A DNA stretch of 32,890 nt from Streptomyces adustus (GCF_009377175.1 NZ_VJZD01000093.1:1-32890); one strand, 5' to 3'. Positions 7,317-13,984 are shown, counted from the stretch's first letter. A program made the numbers and translations. The notes: generated by a model from the sequence alone, not told the origin.

Positions 7317-7574
7317 ATGGACAACGAACTGACCGCACGGGAACTGGCCGCGCTGATGAAGAAGGCGGCCGGCGTCACCGTGGTCGCCGACGAGCTGGAG
7401 CTCCGGCTCGACGCCGGCTTCGACGAGTTCGGGCTGGACTCGCTCGGCCTGCTCGGCATCGTCGGCGAGCTGGAGAACAACCACGCCATGGTGCTGCCGC
7501 CCGACGCGGAGCGCTGCCGGACCCCGCGCGAATTCCTCGACCTCGTCAACAGCAACGTAGTGGCAGGAGCCTGA
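7317..7574 (+). CDS. whiE-ORFV: Acyl carrier protein of the spore-pigment PKS
   Basis: This 85-aa acyl carrier protein tethers the growing polyketide to a phosphopantetheine arm. The attachment serine is S42 in the motif FDEFGLDSLGLLGIVGELE. Acidic residues surround helix II, as expected for docking to the ketosynthase. ATG 7317 follows a strong GGAGAAGGAGAG ribosome-binding stretch that begins at the KS-beta stop; an in-frame ATG at 7290 would overlap KS-beta and is rejected. Only 2 bases separate its stop from the aromatase/cyclase start, so translation is probably coupled. Confidence 0.95.
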   Translation: MDNELTARELAALMKKAAGVTVVADELELRLDAGFDEFGLDSLGLLGIVGELENNHAMVLPPDAERCRTPREFLDLVNSNVVAGA

Positions 7575-7576
7575 CC

Positions 7577-8056
7577 ATGGCAGGACACACCGAGAACGAG
7601 ATCACCATCGCTGCTCCCCTGGATCTCGTCTGGGACATGACCAACGACCTGGAGAACTGGACGCAGCTGTTCAGCGAGTACGCCTCCGTCGAGGTCCTGT
7701 CCCGGGAGAACGGCAAGACCACCTTCCGCCTCACCATGCACCCGGACGACAACGGCAAGGTCTGGAGCTGGGTCTCGGAGCGTGAGCCCGACCGCGAGCG
7801 GCTCGTGGTCAAGGCCCGCCGGGTGGAGACCGGCCCGTTCGCCTACATGAACATCAAGTGGGTGTACGAGGAGACCCCGGCCGGCGTCCGGATGCACTGG
7901 ACGCAGGACTTCGAGATGAAGCCCGACGCGCCCGTGGACGACGCCTGGATGACCGAGAACATCAACCGCAACTCGGTCGTCCAGCTCCGGCTCATCCGGG
8001 ACAAGGTGGAGCAGCGCGCCCGGCTGCGCACGCCCGCCTCCGTCACCCACAGCTGA
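7577..8056 (+). CDS. whiE-ORFVI: Aromatase/cyclase, TcmN N-terminal type (WhiE ORFVI-like)
   Basis: This 159-aa SRPBCC-fold (START/Bet v1-like) polyketide aromatase/cyclase starts with the family signature HTENEITIAAPLDLVWDMTN. It continues with the conserved WTQLFSEYASVEVL and WVSEREPD stretches and ends in a long C-terminal helix. It corresponds to the N-terminal half of TcmN and is expected to fold and aromatise the first ring(s) of the nascent polyketide bound to the ACP. The start lies 2 bases after the ACP stop, and its ribosome-binding site GGCAGGAGC sits inside the ACP's last codons. An 87-bp gap with a strong hairpin separates it from the next gene. Confidence 0.93.
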   Translation: MAGHTENEITIAAPLDLVWDMTNDLENWTQLFSEYASVEVLSRENGKTTFRLTMHPDDNGKVWSWVSEREPDRERLVVKARRVETGPFAYMNIKWVYEETPAGVRMHWTQDFEMKPDAPVDDAWMTENINRNSVVQLRLIRDKVEQRARLRTPASVTHS

Positions 8057-8085
8057 CCTGCCCCCCGTCCCCCACCTGTCGGCCC

Positions 8086-8111
8086 GCGGACCGTCCGCCC
8101 GGACGGTCCGC
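8086..8111. other. 11-bp perfect hairpin between two cyclase genes
   Basis: GCGGACCGTCC (8086-8096) and GGACGGTCCGC (8101-8111) form a perfect 11-bp stem with a GCCC loop. It lies in the only sizeable gap in the downstream half of the PKS operon. It has no T-run but Streptomyces terminators often lack one. It could attenuate transcription, act as an RNA-processing or stabilising site, or lower expression of the last gene. Confidence 0.65.
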
Positions 8112-8143
8112 CCGGCTCGTCGCCCCGAGAGGAACGCCCCCTG

Positions 8144-8476
8144 ATGCACCAGACACTCATCGTGGCCCGGATGGCGCCGGGCTCGGCCCCGGACATCGCG
8201 AAGGTGTTCGCGGAGTCCGACGACGGCGAACTGCCGCACCTCATCGGCGTCACCCGCCGCACCCTGTTCCAGTTCGACGACGTGTACATGCACCTCGTGC
8301 AGGGCGAGCGCCCGCTCGGCCCCGCGATCGCGAAGGTGGCCGACCACCCGGCCTTCAAGGACATCAGCGACCGGCTCACCGCGTACGTGAGCGCGTACGA
8401 CCCGATGACCTGGCGCGGTCCGAAGGACGCGATGGCCCAGGAGTTCTACCGCTGGGAGCGCGACGGCCGCTCCTGA
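8144..8476 (+). CDS. whiE-ORFVII: TcmI-like polyketide cyclase (WhiE ORFVII-like)
   Basis: This 110-aa member of the polyketide synthesis cyclase family has a ferredoxin-like dimeric alpha/beta barrel. Visible family features are the opening HQTLIVARMAPGSAPDIAKV, the GVTRRTLFQFDDVYMHLVQG strand-turn and the closing AMAQEFYRWE. In the tetracenomycin pathway TcmI closes a later ring of the polycycle, and a similar late cyclisation is inferred here. ATG 8144 follows GAGAGGAACGCCCCTG. Its stop codon falls inside the first copy of a short repeat (8469-8484) that recurs twice before the terminator. Confidence 0.92.
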   Translation: MHQTLIVARMAPGSAPDIAKVFAESDDGELPHLIGVTRRTLFQFDDVYMHLVQGERPLGPAIAKVADHPAFKDISDRLTAYVSAYDPMTWRGPKDAMAQEFYRWERDGRS

Positions 8477-8538
8477 CGCGTCCGCGGCTCCCGGCCCGTC
8501 CAGCGCTCCTGACGCTTCCGGCGCTCCTGACGCTTCCG
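8469..8538 (+). repeat. Three copies of a 16-18 bp repeat at the end of ORFVII
   Basis: GCTCCTGACGCGTCCG at 8469-8484 recurs as GCTCCTGACGCTTCCG at 8505-8520 and 8523-8538. The last two are in tandem with an 18-base period. The first copy includes the stop codon of the cyclase gene, so each copy repeats a sense serine codon followed by TGA. All lie between the gene and its terminator hairpin. Confidence 0.8.
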
Positions 8539-8542
8539 GCGT

Positions 8543-8586
8543 GACAAGGGTCCGCCCCCGGCATCGACCGGGGGCGGACCCTTGTC
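8543..8586. terminator. Bidirectional terminator between PKS operon and methyltransferase
   Basis: A perfect 19-bp inverted repeat (8543-8561 with 8568-8586) closes a 6-base CATCGA loop. It sits between the converging cyclase and methyltransferase genes. The stem end GACAAGGG/CCCTTGTC gives short A/T-richer flanks on both strands. It is the strongest hairpin I noticed in the window. Confidence 0.93.
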
Positions 8587-8595
8587 GCGCCGGGA

Positions 8596-9666
8596 TCAGG
8601 CGGGTACGACGCACTCGAAGGCGTGCAGATACGCGTTGACCGGCTGGATCTCGGCGACGGTCAGCCCGGCCTCCGTCATGCGGGCGACCAGGCTCTCCTT
8701 GGTGTGCTTGGCTCCACCGACGTTGAGGAGCAGCAGCAGGTCCATGGAGGTGGTGAACTTCATCGACGGGGTGTCGTCGACGAGGTTCTCGATGATGACG
8801 ACCCGGGTCCCGGGGCGGGCCTTCGCCATCACGTTGCGCAGCGTCCTGCGGGTGCTGTCGTCGTCCCATTCCAGGATGTTCTTGATGATGTACAGGTCGG
8901 CCTCGACCGGGATGTCCTCACGGCAGTCCCCGCCGACGATCCGGGCCCGCTCGGCGAGCGCGCCGCCCACCCGCAGCCGGGCGTCCGCCTTCTCCACCAC
9001 CCGCGGCAGATCGAGCAGGGTGCCGCGCACCTCCGGGTGCTTCTCCAGCAGGCTGGCCAGCACATGCCCCTGGCCGCCGCCGATGTCGGCGACCGTCGTC
9101 ACGCCGGTGAGGTCGAGGAGTTCCGCGACGTCCCGCGCCGACTGCTCGCTGGACGTCGTCATGGCCTGGTTGAAGACGTGCGCGGAGTCCTGCGCGTCCT
9201 CGTGCAGGTAGTCGAAGAACCCCTTTCCGTACAGCTCGTGGAAGACGCTGCCGCCCGAGCGCACGGCCTCGTCGAGCAGCGGCCAGGCGTCCCAGGTCCA
9301 GGGCTCGGTGCACCACAGGGCGATGTACCGGAGGCTGTGCGGGTCGTCCTCGCGCAGCAGCCGGGACATCTCGGTGTGGACGAACCGTCCGTCCTCGTTC
9401 TGCGCGAAGACGCCGTAGCAGGACAGGGCGCGCAGCAGGCGCAGCAGGGGCCGGGGCTCGACGCCGAGCTGGGCCGCGAGCTGCTCCGCGCCGGTCGGCT
9501 GCTCGCCGAGGGCGTCGGCGACGCCGAGCCTGGCCGCCGCCCGCACGGCCGCGGCGCAGGCCGCGCCGAAGACGAGCTCCCTCAGCCGCATGGCCGGGAC
9601 GGGCTGCTGCGGGGCCGCGACGGGGGCGGACGGAGCCTGCGCGGGGGCGGGACTCACAGTGGTCAT
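8596..9666 (-). CDS. SAM-dependent O-methyltransferase-like protein
   Basis: This 356-aa class I methyltransferase is of the plant/polyketide O-methyltransferase type. An N-terminal helical dimerisation and winged-helix-like region spans about 30-115. The SAM-binding motif I VADIGGGQGHVLASL is at 192-206, and the acidic D219 lies in the following strand (TLLDLPRV). The segment usually carrying the catalytic histidine-aspartate pair (ILHDWDD) reads ILEWDDD at about 264-270, so the usual general base is missing. It may methylate a hydroxyl of the spore pigment, but it is transcribed toward the PKS genes and is not one of the eight classical whiE genes. The first ~25 residues are Ala/Pro-rich and probably disordered. 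ATG 9664-9666 lacks a strong ribosome-binding site; a later in-frame ATG at residue 26 is possible. Confidence 0.85.
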   Translation of the reverse strand: MTTVSPAPAQAPSAPVAAPQQPVPAMRLRELVFGAACAAAVRAAARLGVADALGEQPTGAEQLAAQLGVEPRPLLRLLRALSCYGVFAQNEDGRFVHTEMSRLLREDDPHSLRYIALWCTEPWTWDAWPLLDEAVRSGGSVFHELYGKGFFDYLHEDAQDSAHVFNQAMTTSSEQSARDVAELLDLTGVTTVADIGGGQGHVLASLLEKHPEVRGTLLDLPRVVEKADARLRVGGALAERARIVGGDCREDIPVEADLYIIKNILEWDDDSTRRTLRNVMAKARPGTRVVIIENLVDDTPSMKFTTSMDLLLLLNVGGAKHTKESLVARMTEAGLTVAEIQPVNAYLHAFECVVPA

Positions 9667-9721
9667 GTACCGTCTCGATTCGCTTGGTTCGCTGGGGGCG
9701 GCAAGGACACGGGTGGTGCGG

Positions 9722-10789
9722 TCAGCACATTCCGGCGGGCAGTGAGCGCCGGCACGTGTTGCGGGCGAACTTGTTTCCCTTTCCGGTGTCCCGGTTGGCC
9801 AGGTCGGCCGTCGAATTACCGATCAGCACGTTGCGCCGGATGATGTTGTTCTGGTTGGGCGCGCCCACGACGCTCTTGAAGAGGACCACTCCGCCGGAGA
9901 ACGGGGACTTCCCCACGTTGTGGTGGATCTCGTTGCGCTCGACGACCGACCTCTCGATTCCGGTGAGGACGATTCCGGCGCCCTGGATGAAAGGAAGTCG
10001 GGCGGTCTTCGGGCAGTACGCGTTGTTGTCGTGGACGTAGTTCCTGCGTACGAGGATGTTGCCGGTGCGCGGCTTGTTCTCGTCGCCGACCACGAACATG
10101 CCGCCGCAGTTGCGGTCCACGTCGTTGTTCTTGATCGTGACGTTGCGCAGCCGCCGGACCGTGATGCCGATGCGGTTGCCGGTCAGCCGGTTGTTGCGGA
10201 CGACGGTGCCGCGCGTATTGATGGCACCCGCCTCGGTGCGGACCGTGTTGGAGAGGAAAAGACCCGACTCGCCGTTCTTCCTCGCGACGTTGTGCGCGAA
10301 CAGGCTGCGGACCGAGAGCTCCTCGGCGAAGCCCCAGGTGCCGTTCTTCTCCGAGGTCACATGGCGCACGGACAGCCTGTCGGTGCCCGAGGCCCACAGA
10401 CCGTTCTTCTTGAAGCCGGACAGCACCAACCCCCGGATGCGGGTGTCGACGACCGGCCTGGCGGCGGTGCCCTCCACGCAGATGCCGTTGCCGGCGGCCG
10501 CGCAGCCGTTGATCGCCCTCTTCTTGTTCAAGGTCGGCTTCAGCACGGTCAGCGCGCCCGAACCACGCAGGGTGAGGTGCGACTTCGTGATGCGGACGCT
10601 CTCGCGATAGGTGCCGGGCCTGATGTAGATGACGTCACCGGATCTCGCGGCGTCGACCGCCTTCTGGATCGATTGCCCCGGGCGCACCACATGGATCGAC
10701 GAAGCGGCTCCGGCCGTGGGAATACCGGCCAGTCCCGATGCGATCACCAGTGCGGTGCAGCCGAGGTATCCGATGTGCTTTCTTTTCAT
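9722..10789 (-). CDS. Secreted right-handed parallel beta-helix protein
   Basis: This 355-aa protein begins with a Sec-type signal peptide: basic start MKRKH, a hydrophobic core and an AGA-AS cleavage site near residue 28. The mature part opens with the PGQSIQKAVDAARSGDVIYI and PGTYRESV signature of pectate-lyase/NosD-like beta-helix proteins. It continues with repeated short strands rich in asparagine, such as VVRNNRLTGNRIGI, VTIKNNDVDRNCGG and NEIHHNVGKSPFSGGV. Several cysteines (for example the C-G-G and the C-terminal C-R-R-S-L-P-A-G-M-C) suggest extracellular disulfides. Substrate is unknown; a carbohydrate-binding or lyase role is typical of the fold but not shown. The gap to the methyltransferase start is 55 bp, with the methyltransferase lying downstream on the same strand, so the two may be cotranscribed. 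Confidence 0.85.
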   Translation of the reverse strand: MKRKHIGYLGCTALVIASGLAGIPTAGAASSIHVVRPGQSIQKAVDAARSGDVIYIRPGTYRESVRITKSHLTLRGSGALTVLKPTLNKKRAINGCAAAGNGICVEGTAARPVVDTRIRGLVLSGFKKNGLWASGTDRLSVRHVTSEKNGTWGFAEELSVRSLFAHNVARKNGESGLFLSNTVRTEAGAINTRGTVVRNNRLTGNRIGITVRRLRNVTIKNNDVDRNCGGMFVVGDENKPRTGNILVRRNYVHDNNAYCPKTARLPFIQGAGIVLTGIERSVVERNEIHHNVGKSPFSGGVVLFKSVVGAPNQNNIIRRNVLIGNSTADLANRDTGKGNKFARNTCRRSLPAGMC

Positions 10790-10937
10790 GGGTCGAAGCT
10801 ATGGTCCGCATTTCCGACTCGCCAGGTTCACCCACCTCTTTTACCGCGTTTGGAGCACGGACGGCGCAATCCCGAACCCGAAAGGCGGTGTCGGCGAGGA
10901 CGACCGAGGGTCCGTTAAACCCCTTGCGTGCCACGGG
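10790..10937. other. Upstream region of the beta-helix gene
   Basis: No gene is visible in this stretch. It should contain the leftward promoter of the beta-helix gene. The minus-strand sequence just before the start is comparatively A/T-rich for this genome, but I could not assign convincing -10 and -35 elements. Its right edge is the terminator hairpin of the neighbouring leftward operon. Confidence 0.35.
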
Positions 10938-10979
10938 CACGGAAAAGCCCCGGCCGTCGGGGGCCGGGGCTTTTCCGTG
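10938..10979 (-). terminator. Terminator of the DUF3817/thiamine-binding operon
   Basis: A perfect 18-bp inverted repeat (10938-10955 with 10962-10979) surrounds a GTCGGG loop. On the minus strand the stem carries an AAAAGCCCC/GGGGCTTTT block, so its far arm ends in an A/T-richer tract. It lies about 40 bases after the stop codon at 11021-11023 and should end that transcript before it enters the beta-helix gene. Confidence 0.9.
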
Positions 10980-10982
10980 TTC

Positions 10983-11024
10983 GTGTTCCGTGTCGCGTGC
11001 CGCGTGTCGCGTCCCGCGTGCTAC
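10983..11024 (-). repeat. Degenerate 14-bp tandem repeat at a 3' end
   Basis: Three 14-base units on the plus strand, GTGTTCCGTGTCGC, GTGCCGCGTGTCGC and GTCCCGCGTGCTAC, cover 10983-11024. The last one overlaps the stop codon of the thiamine-binding gene on the minus strand. The repeat fills the space between the stop codon and the terminator hairpin. Confidence 0.6.
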
Positions 11025-11314
11025 ACGGAGAGGTGGCGCTCCACCGTCTCCACCTTGGAGGTCAGTCCGTCCGTCACACCGGGCCGGATGTCCGCCTTGA
11101 GGACCAGGGACACACGCGGTGCCCGTGCCTCGACGGCGGCGACCGCGCGCCGGACGACGTCCATCACCTCGTCCCACTCCCCCTCGATCGAGGTGAACAT
11201 GGCGTCGGTGCGGTGGGGCAGTCCGGACTCCCGGACCACGCGGACGGCGTCGGCGACGTACTCCCCGACCTCCTCGCCGACCCCGAGCGGGGTGACGGAA
11301 AAGGCGACGATCAT
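11021..11314 (-). CDS. MTH1187/YqgV-type thiamine-binding protein
   Basis: This 97-aa protein is a member of the MTH1187 (DUF77) family, ferredoxin-like subunits that assemble into tetramers; some members bind thiamine or related molecules. It shows the family pattern: MIVAFSVTPLGVGEEVGEYV, then GLPHRTDAMFTSIEGEWDEV, then a C-terminal strand RVSLVLKADIRPG. Full length for the family. The ATG at 11314 overlaps the stop of the preceding membrane-protein gene (ATGA), so the two are translationally coupled. The ligand in this organism is not known. Confidence 0.88.
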   Translation of the reverse strand: MIVAFSVTPLGVGEEVGEYVADAVRVVRESGLPHRTDAMFTSIEGEWDEVMDVVRRAVAAVEARAPRVSLVLKADIRPGVTDGLTSKVETVERHLSV

Positions 11315-11655
11315 GCGCTCGCCACTCCTTCCTTGCGGGCCCGGGAGGCGATGACCGCGTCCTCGGCCTCGCGGCGCAGCCGGCGCTCGGCGAAGAAGCC
11401 GCCGGTCGGCAGGACCGACAGGACGAAGTAGAGCGCGGCGGTGCCCAGCGACCACTTGGCGCGGTTCCAGGCGTCCGCCCAGAAGAGCACGTAGAGGATG
11501 AACAGGACGCCGTGGACCGCTCCCATCACGGGCACCGCGTTGAAGTCGGTGGTCCGCTTGAGCACCGAGCAGACGAGCAGCAGCAGGAAGGAGACGGCCT
11601 CGGGGGCCGAGACCAGGCGGAGGCGGCGGAGGGCGGTGGCGGTCTTGAGGTCCAC
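11311..11655 (-). CDS. DUF3817 integral membrane protein
   Basis: This small membrane protein is 114 aa from the GTG start. Three hydrophobic segments are visible: APEAVSFLLLLVCSVL, VMGAVHGVLFILYVLFW and TAALYFVLSVLPTGGFF. A charged C-terminal tail (AERRLRREAEDAVI) follows. The family is widespread in actinobacteria and of unknown function. I prefer GTG 11655 (start of V/M-DLKTATALRRL) because the family normally begins at that point and GAAGGTG lies about 7 bases upstream; an ATG at 11706 would add 17 unlikely residues. It overlaps the thiamine-binding protein gene by 4 bases, a pairing that suggests related roles, possibly in cofactor handling (inference). Confidence 0.82.
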   Translation of the reverse strand: MDLKTATALRRLRLVSAPEAVSFLLLLVCSVLKRTTDFNAVPVMGAVHGVLFILYVLFWADAWNRAKWSLGTAALYFVLSVLPTGGFFAERRLRREAEDAVIASRARKEGVASA

Positions 11656-11804
11656 GGGGCACCTTCGGTGGGAGATGAGGACGTCACGCTTTGTGAACGC
11701 GCGCACAAGCGTCCGCCCATTGTGACAAACGGGCCGGCGCCACCCGGGAGGGGGGCCGCACTTCCCCTAGGGGCGCATTCAGGGGCGTTCTCCACCCCGG
11801 GGAC

Positions 11805-11834
11805 CTGTCCGGGCGACCGGGCGGCGGCTACCTT
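11805..11834 (+). promoter_or_regulatory. Candidate promoter giving a leaderless AIM24 transcript
   Basis: CTGTCC (11805-11810) and TACCTT (11829-11834) are 18 bases apart. The -10 ends 6 bases before the GTG at 11841. Transcription starting at the usual distance would begin at the start codon itself, and no Shine-Dalgarno sequence is present. A perfect palindrome CCCCTAGGGG lies 30 bases upstream of the -35 (11764-11773). Confidence 0.45.
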
Positions 11835-11840
11835 CGCAGC

Positions 11841-12479
11841 GTGGCGATGTTCCGAATGCAGGGCAGCAAGGTGCTCGCCGTCGACATGACCGGGGATGCC
11901 GTGAAGGCGAAGAACGGCTCGATGGTCGCGTACGACGGGCAGATGGCCTTCAAGAAGCTCAGTGGCGGCGGCGAGGGGCTGCGGGGGATGGTGACCCGGC
12001 GGCTCACCGGCGAACAGATGACGGTGATGGAGGTCAGAGGCCAGGGGACGTGCTGGTTCGCGGACCGCGCGAGCGAGATCAACCTCGTCCGCCTCCAGGG
12101 GGACAAGCTGTACGTGGAGTCGAGCAACCTGCTCGCGACGGACGCCGGGCTGCGCACCGGCACCACGTTCACCGGACTGCGCGGCGCCACGCAGGGCAAC
12201 GGGCTGTTCACGACGACCGTCGAGGGGCACGGCCAGGCGGCGATCACCTCGGACGGACCCGCGGTGGTGCTCCGGGTCAGCCCGCAGTACCCGTTGACCG
12301 TCGACCCGGGCGCGTACATCGCGCACCAGGGCAATGTCCGGCAGTCCTTCCAGTCCGGTGTGACGTTCCGCACGTTCCTCGGGGAGGGCGGCGGCGAGGC
12401 CTTCCAGATCCGCTTCGAGGGGGACGGACTGGTGTACGTGCAGCCGAGCGAGCGGAACACCGTGGCGGGGGATCTCTGA
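11841..12479 (+). CDS. AIM24-family protein, first of three
   Basis: This 212-aa AIM24/TIGR00266-like protein is predicted to be all beta. Features shared with the next gene are MVAYDGQMAF near the start, a central G-G/Q-G-L-F-T-T-T-V-E-G-H-G strand pair, and the closing GEAFQIRFEGDGLVYVQPS. AIM24 is a mitochondrial inner-membrane protein in yeast; bacterial members are uncharacterised. No signal peptide or membrane segment is seen, so a cytoplasmic location is likely. GTG 11841 and ATG 11847 are both possible starts; the promoter geometry favours a leaderless GTG. One base separates its stop codon from the next ATG. Confidence 0.87.
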   Translation: MAMFRMQGSKVLAVDMTGDAVKAKNGSMVAYDGQMAFKKLSGGGEGLRGMVTRRLTGEQMTVMEVRGQGTCWFADRASEINLVRLQGDKLYVESSNLLATDAGLRTGTTFTGLRGATQGNGLFTTTVEGHGQAAITSDGPAVVLRVSPQYPLTVDPGAYIAHQGNVRQSFQSGVTFRTFLGEGGGEAFQIRFEGDGLVYVQPSERNTVAGDL

Positions 12480-12480
12480 G

Positions 12481-13131
12481 ATGGCCTTCCGTGAGATCAA
12501 CTCGAAGATGGTCGAGGCGACCGTCGTCCCGGGGCAGCGGCTGTTCAGTCAGCGCGGCGCGATGCTCGCCTACCGGGGCGAGGTGTCCTTCACCCCCAAC
12601 ATCCAGGGCGGCCAGGGCGGGATCATGTCGATGATCGGGCGCCGGGTCGCGGGCGAGGCCACCCCGCTGATGTCCGTCGAGGGCAGCGGCACGGTCCTGT
12701 TCGGGCACGGCGGCCACCACGTCCAGGTCGTGCACCTCACCGGCGACACGCTGTACGTCGAGGCGGACCGGCTGCTCGCCTTCGAGGGCACGCTCCAGCA
12801 GGGCACGATGTTCATGGGCGCGCAGGGCGGCGTCATGGGCATGGTCCGCGGACAGGTCACCGGCCAGGGCCTGTTCACGACCACGCTCAAGGGGCACGGC
12901 GCGGTGGCGGTGATGGCCCACGGCGGGGTCTTCGAGCTCCCGATCACCCCGCAGCGGCCGGTGCACGTCGACCCGCAGGCGTATGTCGCCCATCACGGTG
13001 ACGTGCGCAACAAGCTGTCCACGGCGCTGGGCTGGCGCGACATGGTGGGCCGCGGCTCCGGGGAGGCGTTCCAGCTGGAGCTGAGCGGCAGCGGCACGGT
13101 CTACGTCCAGGCGTCGGAGGAGAAGCTGTGA
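12481..13131 (+). CDS. AIM24-family protein, second of three
   Basis: This 216-aa paralogue of the preceding gene shares RGAMLAYRGEVSF near residue 24, GQGLFTTTLKGHGAVAV in the middle and GSGEAFQLELSGSGTVYVQAS at the end. It contains several glycine/methionine-rich turns (GGQGGIMSMIG, MFMGAQGGVMGMV) not seen to the same extent in its neighbours. A ribosome-binding site GCGGGGGA lies in the end of gene one. Its stop overlaps the GTG start of gene three (GTGA at 13128-13131), so the three are one translationally coupled operon. Different paralogues may assemble into a hetero-oligomer (inference). Confidence 0.87.
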   Translation: MAFREINSKMVEATVVPGQRLFSQRGAMLAYRGEVSFTPNIQGGQGGIMSMIGRRVAGEATPLMSVEGSGTVLFGHGGHHVQVVHLTGDTLYVEADRLLAFEGTLQQGTMFMGAQGGVMGMVRGQVTGQGLFTTTLKGHGAVAVMAHGGVFELPITPQRPVHVDPQAYVAHHGDVRNKLSTALGWRDMVGRGSGEAFQLELSGSGTVYVQASEEKL

Positions 13132-13925
13132 GCGGGTACGTGACGGCGGGCGGCCCGGTGGTGCACGACCCGATGACGCTCCCCGTCGACGACAACGTCA
13201 ACGCCTACACCTTCTGCGTGGAGCTCAAGGGGAGCCAGTGGTTCCTCCAGAAGGGGAAGATGATCGCCTACTACGGGTCGATCGACTTCAACGGCGTCGG
13301 GCACGGCCGATTGGACCGACTTGTCCGCACGTCGTTTCATTCGCCTCTGCACGCGGCCGAGTGGGTCGTGGCGGAGGGCTCCGGCAAGATGCTCCTCGCC
13401 GACCGGGCCTTCGATGTGAATTCCTACGACCTCGACGACGGCAACCTGACCATTCGCTCGGGCAACCTGCTCGCTTTTCAGCCAAGTCTCGCGCTCAAGC
13501 AGTCGATCGTGCCGGGTTTTCTGACCCTTATCGGAACCGGCAAGTTTGTGGCCGCATCTAACGGGCCGGTGGTGTTCATGGAACCTCCGATCCGGGTGGA
13601 TCCGCAGGCGCTCGTCGGCTGGGCGGACTGCCCCTCGCCGTGCCATCACTACGACCATGCGTACATGACCGGCGTGATGGGCGGTCTACGTGCAGTGACG
13701 GGCCTGGGCGGGGCCTCCGGGGAGGAGCATCAGTTCGAGTTCGTCGGCGCCGGCACGGTGCTGCTCCAGTCGACCGAGACCCTCATGGCCGAGCAGTCCA
13801 CGGGGGCGGTTCCGCAGCACGCGGGCGTGCCCGGCGGCGGCGTCCACGGTGGTCAGGGGCAGCAGTCCGGCGCACCGCGCCTTCCCGGACAGCTGGGAGA
13901 CCTCCAGCGTCGCTTCGGGCTGTGA
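13128..13925 (+). CDS. AIM24-family protein, third of three, with extensions
   Basis: This 265-aa protein is the longest of the three paralogues. The AIM24 core runs from about residue 20 to 215 and ends GEEHQFEFVGAGTVLLQST. Two features are peculiar to this copy. One is an insertion with clustered metal-ligand-type residues, CPSPCHHYDH near residues 167-176. The other is a C-terminal tail of about 45 residues rich in Gly, Gln and Pro (GVPGGGVHGGQGQQSG) that is probably disordered. The DNA between about 13300 and 13580 has noticeably more A/T in third positions than the rest of the operon. The GTG start overlaps gene two's stop codon. Function is unknown. Confidence 0.85.
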   Translation: MSGYVTAGGPVVHDPMTLPVDDNVNAYTFCVELKGSQWFLQKGKMIAYYGSIDFNGVGHGRLDRLVRTSFHSPLHAAEWVVAEGSGKMLLADRAFDVNSYDLDDGNLTIRSGNLLAFQPSLALKQSIVPGFLTLIGTGKFVAASNGPVVFMEPPIRVDPQALVGWADCPSPCHHYDHAYMTGVMGGLRAVTGLGGASGEEHQFEFVGAGTVLLQSTETLMAEQSTGAVPQHAGVPGGGVHGGQGQQSGAPRLPGQLGDLQRRFGL

Positions 13926-13940
13926 GCGGTAGTCTGCGGA

Positions 13941-13972
13941 GTGTGACATCGAACGCGTGCGCACCGTCACAC
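13941..13972. promoter_or_regulatory. Spaced inverted repeat GTGTGAC-N18-GTCACAC
   Basis: Seven-base arms at 13941-13947 and 13966-13972 are separated by 18 bases, between the AIM24 operon and the MarR gene. The arm spacing (25 bp start to start) is a little over two helical turns. It could be an autoregulatory operator of the MarR protein just downstream, or a weak hairpin at the end of the AIM24 transcript. Confidence 0.45.
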
Positions 13973-13984
13973 CACCCTCACTAG

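Noticed and set aside
8057..8143. The hairpin between the cyclases as the end of the PKS operon
   Set aside because: ORFVII belongs to the conserved cluster and the much stronger terminator lies after it, so I treat the hairpin as internal.
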